Positions 58,840 through 64,000 of a stretch of 64,000 nt of DNA are shown one piece after another. A program made the translations under genes and the position numbers. The stretch lies in assembly GCA_030407085.1 (NCBI GenBank), contig CM059587.1:84085001-84149000 (forward strand), read 5' to 3'. Each line of letters begins with the position of its first letter. Position 1 is the first letter of the stretch. This DNA is from Trichopria drosophilae (lineage: Eukaryota > Arthropoda > Insecta > Hymenoptera > Diapriidae). Under the pieces are notes generated by a model. The model saw only the letters and a list, made by a program, of their open reading frames with translations, was not told where the DNA came from and ran no database searches.

Positions 58840-59957
58840 AAAGAGCCTCTGTAAGCCCCATACAAAAATGCCCCTTTTTCGTACCTCGAATATTCAAACT
58901 TTTTTTATACCAATTGGTTACATATGATAACCCAATAATCCCTGCAAAATTTCAAAGTGAGCATATGTCCCGTTTCGGAAATATGAGGGGTCAAAGCTGA
59001 CCATGTCCAATAAAAAATGTACATCAATTTCACATTTATACTCGAATAATAATATTTAAAAAAATCAGACGATATGGTTCTTTACAGATTTTTGGCTGCT
59101 GATTACGAAACTAAAGTCAGATTTTAAAAATTCAAAATGGCAGATTCAAAATGGCGGATGACTTTTAAAAAATCAAATGCAATTCGCTAGAAACATGTTA
59201 TTCTGGGGTTTTCGGGGTCGTTGATTACGAATCGGCTGTTAGTTTTTCAAAATTCAAAACGGCAGGTCCAATATAGCTGATGACTTTTGAAAAATGTAAT
59301 GCAATTTGTTTGAAACTCGTCAGCTTTAGGTTTCCGTAGTCGAAGAAGTCGAATCTAACGTTGAATTGATATTGAACATTTTCAAACAAATTGCATTACA
59401 TTTTTCAAAAGTCACCAACTATATTGGACCTGCCATTTTGAATTTTGAAAAACTAATAGCCGATTCGTAATCAACGACCCCGAAAACCCCAGAATAACGT
59501 GTTTCTAGCGAATTGCATTTGATTTTTTAAAAGTCATCCGCCATATTAAATCCGTCATTTTTAATTTTTAAAATCTGTCTTCAGATTCGTAATCAACGAC
59601 CCCAAAAACTCCCGAGTAATAATTTTTAGGCAAATTAGATGGATTTTCAAAAAAGTCCTCCGCCATTTTGCATCCGCCATTTTGAATTTTTAAAATCTGA
59701 CTTCAGATTCGTAATCAGCGGCCAAAAATCTGTAAAGCATCATATCGTCTGATTTTTATTAATATTATTATTCGAGTATAAATGTGAAATTGATGTACAT
59801 TTTTTATTGGACATGGTCAACTTTGACCCCTCATATTTCCGAAACGGGGCATATGCTCACTTTGAAATTTTGCAGGGATTATTGGGTCATGATATGTAAC
59901 CAATTGGCATAAAAAAAGTTAAGGAGCATTTTTTGTATGGGGCTTACAGAGGCTCTT
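58840..59957. repeat. Foldback element 3 (long inverted repeat, 1.1 kb)
   Basis: AAAGAGCCTCTGTAAGCCCC at the left is complemented by GGGGCTTACAGAGGCTCTTT at the right, and complementarity continues for about 500 bp per arm (GACCATGTCCAATAAAAAAT against ATTTTTTATTGGACATGGTC; CCCCGAAAACCCCAGAATAA against the inverse). The centre is near 59375. Repeated inner words GATTCGTAATCAACGACC and CCATTTTGAATTTT occur several times and link it to the elements at 558 and 14977. Confidence 0.8.
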
Positions 59958-61965
59958 TGTTATTTTGATTTTTTAGGAGCGAAGACACTTAATATCCAGT
60001 ACTAAAATATATTAAAAAATAGTTGAAATCGGAGAGTAGGCTCCAGATCATTGGATGGTATTCTGCTTTTTTACTTGTACATTATTTCAGCAACTATGAA
60101 CTTGAAATTAATTTCGATAGATCGGTTTACTAATGCATGTAAATACAATTTCGTATGAATACATATTATTTTATTTTAGCGTACGCAGAAATCAATTAAA
60201 ATGCACAATCTTTTGATTTATTTTATATTATCTATTTTATTTATTATTATTTATTTTATTTGTATTACTTTTTTTCTTTTATTGCAAAACCATGAAGTCA
60301 ATCCGTTCGTTGCCCTCGACAGCGATCGGGTATAAGCAGACCGTACATAAGTTCGTACCTAGCATGTGTACATCATAACAGAACTCTTTTTTGTGCGCGA
60401 AGTCTATTATTACGAATAATCCTCTCTTCGTAATTGTATGGTACGCAAAAAGGCTGGTCTAAAAGAGTTCTCCGGAAAATTGTTTACACCCCAAGTCAAC
60501 TGACGTACGTCAATTACGATCACGCAGTTCTACGAGTTCACTGGTTTATTTTGAATTTAAAAAAATATATTTATCTATCACTAATAAGACGATGAAATGT
60601 TTTAACACGCGCTACAATTTTGTTGTTTTTAAGCAAAGTTTTCAAAAAATAAATTATATAGAATTGATGGAATGAAGTCGGAGACTTATCTGCATCATTC
60701 AAAAGCTGCCTGAAGATGCTGGAAAAAATAAATTCATATGGTCATGAAAAGATGCAAATTTTGTACAATTTTTATTGAACAATTTTCAAAAAAAAATTAG
60801 AGGCACGCCTAAGATATTAAATATGTCGCACCGGGATTTGAACCTAGTACCTTTCGATTGCGGAAAAACAACCACAGGAAAATCAAAACAAGGATATTAC
60901 AAAAATTTCATATTAAACATTATTCACTAAAGACATTTTTTAAAGTCAAAATGTACAGTACAAAATTTCATTTTAAAGAGTGATTTTATCTTTAAAATTT
61001 TATTTATTATGTAAAAAGGACAAACATTTCGATTTTCGAAGTGTGTGATTTTTATCGCCCGAGCTAAACCAGAATGACTATCGTAACCACGCACATTATA
61101 AGCATTTATTATTTGTTTACAATAATTCATTTGACTAAGGAGAACTGCTAATATTTTGTTAGTTGTAAATAATTACGATGATTTGTTGTTATAGATTTTT
61201 GAGGAATTATTAACATCATTTATTGATGTGAAAAGTAGAAAGTAATGATGGTTTTTCTCTAAGTAATTTCCAATTTTCGTATACTGTAATATACTATTTG
61301 ACTACTATACTAAGATTGATTTTCTACATACGCAATTTCCTTGTAATTTTAACGGAATTTACATGGTAAATGTGTATTTATTATACTAGCCAACCGTGGA
61401 TTCCATTGCGCATAATTTTGTAGAATAATTTGTGTTTACAATGATGCCAAACAAATGAAATAACCTCTGCATCACTTCCAGATTTGATTAAATGTAAATT
61501 TGACTTCATGTATTCCTCGTATATACCAAAAAATATTTAAAAAAGTTATTGTGTGAATTTAAAATCTTTTATTATTAATTATTTTTAACGATTATTCAAC
61601 AAGAGAACATTTGTTATCCAATAAATATATCACGGTGTGTTTGAAAAAAAAAACTTAAAGTTAAAACATTTCAAATTTTCAAACAGAAAATGAATATTTC
61701 ATTCTATGTTAAAAATAATCCGAACTGAAAATCATCTATGCAGGGCTTATTGTTATTGTTATTTACAAATTAAAAAATTCTTTTCATCGTTTACAATTAT
61801 TATTGTTACAATATTATTATTGTTATTCTCTGTAACGAGTGAACATAGAAACGGATTGAGTTATATGATACATTCAGGAAAATTATGAAGAAAACCTGTG
61901 TTCAGTGTTAAGCAAATATACTGCGAAATAATTTATGAAAACTTTACCGACAATAGTAACAATAA
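59958..61965. other. Non-coding stretch with a tRNA-like 3' half
   Basis: On the minus strand, 60830-60865 reads AGGTTCAAATCCCGGTGCGA, an exact pol III B box with a T-arm-like fold. No 5' acceptor strand or A box is found, so it is a SINE relic rather than a tRNA gene. A short inverted pair AGAACTCTTTT / AAAAGAGTTCT lies at about 60381 and 60465. Confidence 0.4.
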
Positions 61966-61969
61966 CAGT

Positions 61970-62023
61970 AGCGATGATGATGACCATGATGACGACGACG
62001 ACGACGACGATAGCGATGATGGC

Positions 62024-62078
<55 letters not shown>

Positions 62079-62097
62079 CTGATGATGATGTTGATGG

Positions 62098-62133
<36 letters not shown>

Positions 62134-62200
62134 GGATGAAAATGATAGTAAGGATCACGACGACGATGATGATGATGATCACGATTATACTCCAAATAAA
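61970..62200. repeat. (GAT)n trinucleotide microsatellite, about 230 bp
   Basis: Mostly uninterrupted GAT units from about 62020 to 62140, with interrupted GAT/GAC arrays on both sides. All three frames on both strands stay open (poly-Asp, poly-Met, poly-His and others), which explains the long ORFs here. No gene context supports coding. Confidence 0.95.
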
Positions 62201-63053
62201 ACTGATGAACGATTTAATCGTCAATCTATCCCAAAAATTAGATTAAATGGATAAAAATTGGGCAGAAACTGAATAAAAAGTGTCCAGAAAACTTTTTGGT
62301 CATCTTAAAAAAAACATCTGGATAAGATTTAAGAAAGTGGACAAAACCAATGAGATTACTGTTATTAAATATTTTCAGTGTTTTATGCGGAAACAGAGCC
62401 GAAAACTGTCCACAATTGGTCTATAAAATCGGATTACTCGTATTGAACTGTAATATTTAATTATTTATAAAAAAACGTAATTTTTATTGATGTTATTAAT
62501 GTTTTCATGTTAGGTCTGTGAAAAATATCACAATAGGTCACAATGTGCGTACTTAAATCGAAAAAAGCTAAGTTTATTATAAATATAATCACACGGAAAA
62601 AAAATAATTGGTTTTGCTGTCTAAATAGTAAGATCTGGCACATCTACGTTTTTTAGTTGGATTTACTATTTAAATAGTAGTCTGGGCTACCTAATTTGTT
62701 GAGATCACTACTTAATAAATTAACTAAAAATGATGGCTGTGTTTAGTTAGTAGTTCCAACTATTTCATTTTTTCCATACATATGTGCTCTTGTTCAGAAA
62801 AATAGTCGTAATTAAACACAACAAACTGAAACCACTAAATTGATAATAACTTAAATAATTTTATGTTAATAAAAAATAATAAATTATATGTTAAATTTGT
62901 AAGACTCGAACAATAAGATTCGAGTTGAAGATTGTTCTCTAATCAGAAATATTGTTTATTTATTAAAAGGGTACCAATGTACGCACAAAACAATTTGAGA
63001 TACTTACTTCTTTACTTAGTTTTATAACAAGACTATTGCAGTGAAATTATTGC
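62201..63053. other. Non-coding; contains the 3'UTR of the minus-strand exon at 63054
   Basis: TTTATT at about 62955-62968 gives overlapping AATAAA signals on the minus strand, about 90 bp after the candidate stop codon at 63054. Confidence 0.45.
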
Positions 63054-63139
63054 TCACATATTGGCATCACCACAAGTGCAAACGAATTTTTCATTCCATT
63101 TTCGAACAGGATCAGTAGCAGCTAATGTTTCGATGTATG
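63054..63139 (-). CDS. Candidate last coding exon of an unidentified gene
   Basis: The minus strand has a pyrimidine-rich acceptor, TTCTTTGTTCTAG|CATACATCG. It is followed by 86 nt reading, in phase 2, YIETLAATDPVRKWNEKFV and CTCGDANM before TGA (63056-63054). AATAAA follows within about 95 bp. The protein-like composition, splice site, stop and polyadenylation signal together suggest a genuine 3' terminal exon of a gene lying to the right. I do not recognise the family and found no upstream exon between 63140 and 64000. Confidence 0.4.
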
Positions 63140-64000
63140 CTAGAACAAAGAAATAAGAAATTGAATTGCAGTCTTATTTAGTAAGTTAGAAATCTTTTTT
63201 TAATCGTAATACGACATTGTTAAACTGGAACCTCGTTAATTTCTTGCACAGTTTAAAAAACTTTTATATTATTTGAAACATTTCAGTCAAATTCGTAGTT
63301 TATAGAATACAATTTCAGTTTAAGTTCAGATCCCAACTCGTAACTCCGAGCCTTATGTTTACATAACGTACAAGTTAAAATGCAATTCAGCAGGAAAAAA
63401 TTCTTCTGATGAACTTTCATATCCGCAAACCCTTTTCCTTGATCGTCTATACAATAAATGCTTCCGTGGAATCGCCTTTTTTATTATGCCACAAACTCCT
63501 CCACCCTTATTGTCGTTCCACGTATTTTATCTTAAACCACGCCTCAAGAAAATATTCTATGTTTTTATTTATATTATACTGCAAGAATATTCCGGAAATA
63601 TTTTAAATAATATACTACACAAATATTATATGTACACTTTAGCATTATCTACGATTTTTTAGATCAAATGGGTCCAAATTAAAAAATAATATTGCGAATC
63701 GAGCACTTGGACAATGACCTTTGAGAACCAATCCCGTTATTCAACATGCGATCTCATATATCATATAATCGTTAAAATTATACGCTTAGCATTGAGGGTA
63801 ATGCATTATTAGAACATTCTGCATACATCAGTAAATTCGAAGAGGAGGGACATTGATCGGATTCAGTCGTCTTTAGTCTCTTGAGTTATTAGATTCGGCA
63901 AGTTCAAATATGGTGTATTAAAACTATAAATGATGACAGTCATGAGTCACAACTTTAAAAGTATGTATAATTTTGTTTTTACCTTTTTTAATTATGTTTT
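63140..64000. other. Non-coding to the window edge
   Basis: No exon or repeat is recognised. This would be intron if the exon at 63054-63139 is real. Confidence 0.4.

Noticed and set aside
60826..60880. tRNA gene (perfect GGTTCAAATCC B box, minus strand)
   Set aside because: No A box and no matching acceptor strand upstream; only a 3' half, so probably a SINE relic.
61898..62254. Overlapping ORFs of 83-118 codons on both strands (poly-Asp, poly-Met, poly-His)
   Set aside because: Pure consequence of the GAT microsatellite, which leaves every frame open.
1..64000. CRISPR arrays, prophage or bacterial operons
   Set aside because: No regularly spaced short repeats, ribosome-binding sites or operon structure; the window is clearly eukaryotic.

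Overview
The window is eukaryotic and AT-rich: split genes with GT-AG introns, AATAAA polyadenylation signals and many transposable-element relics. Tandem 7tm_6 odorant receptor genes make it an insect. Gene density, AT bias and receptor character suggest Hymenoptera; that last step is inference only.

Layout. 1-5268 is repeat-filled intron or upstream DNA, with a foldback element and a terminal-inverted-repeat element. 5269-6286 carries the last three coding exons (+) of a villin/quail-type actin-binding protein. Tail to tail with it (148 bp between stop codons) is a complete four-exon proteasome subunit beta type-7 gene (-), 6435-14263. Its 6.7 kb second intron is full of repeats and holds a 5'-truncated CR1/jockey-like LINE. 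A short candidate first exon of an unidentified gene leaves divergently at 14391. 14.4-30.8 kb is accessory DNA: a second foldback element, CAGT-ended TA-flanked MITEs, a decayed SMAD4/Medea-like MH1 fragment, a broken LINE, a LINE ORF1-like fragment, and a duplicated block carrying a small three-repeat ankyrin ORF (one copy open, one with an internal stop).

30864-51061 is the main coding region: three complete odorant receptor genes in tandem (+), each with five coding exons, intron phases 2-2-0-0, and exons 3 and 4 of 205 and 156 nt in every copy. They encode proteins of 403, 398 and 410 aa and were clearly made by tandem duplication. Their introns differ mainly through insertions: an R1-type LINE, a pogo-like MITE, CACTGAGAG-ended elements and a CpG-rich duplicated segment.

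51.1-64 kb has no well-supported complete gene. It holds a LINE 3' relic, an unidentified decayed ORF, two compact hairpin MITEs, a full-length CACTGAGAG element, a third foldback element, a long GAT microsatellite and a candidate last coding exon (-) at 63054-63139 of a gene continuing past the right edge.

The receptors would work at the dendritic membrane of olfactory neurons with Orco. The proteasome and villin genes are housekeeping/cytoskeletal neighbours with no functional link to them. I found no clear novel molecular system. The most unusual items are the three foldback elements, the MH1 relic, the ankyrin block and the two unassigned terminal exons.
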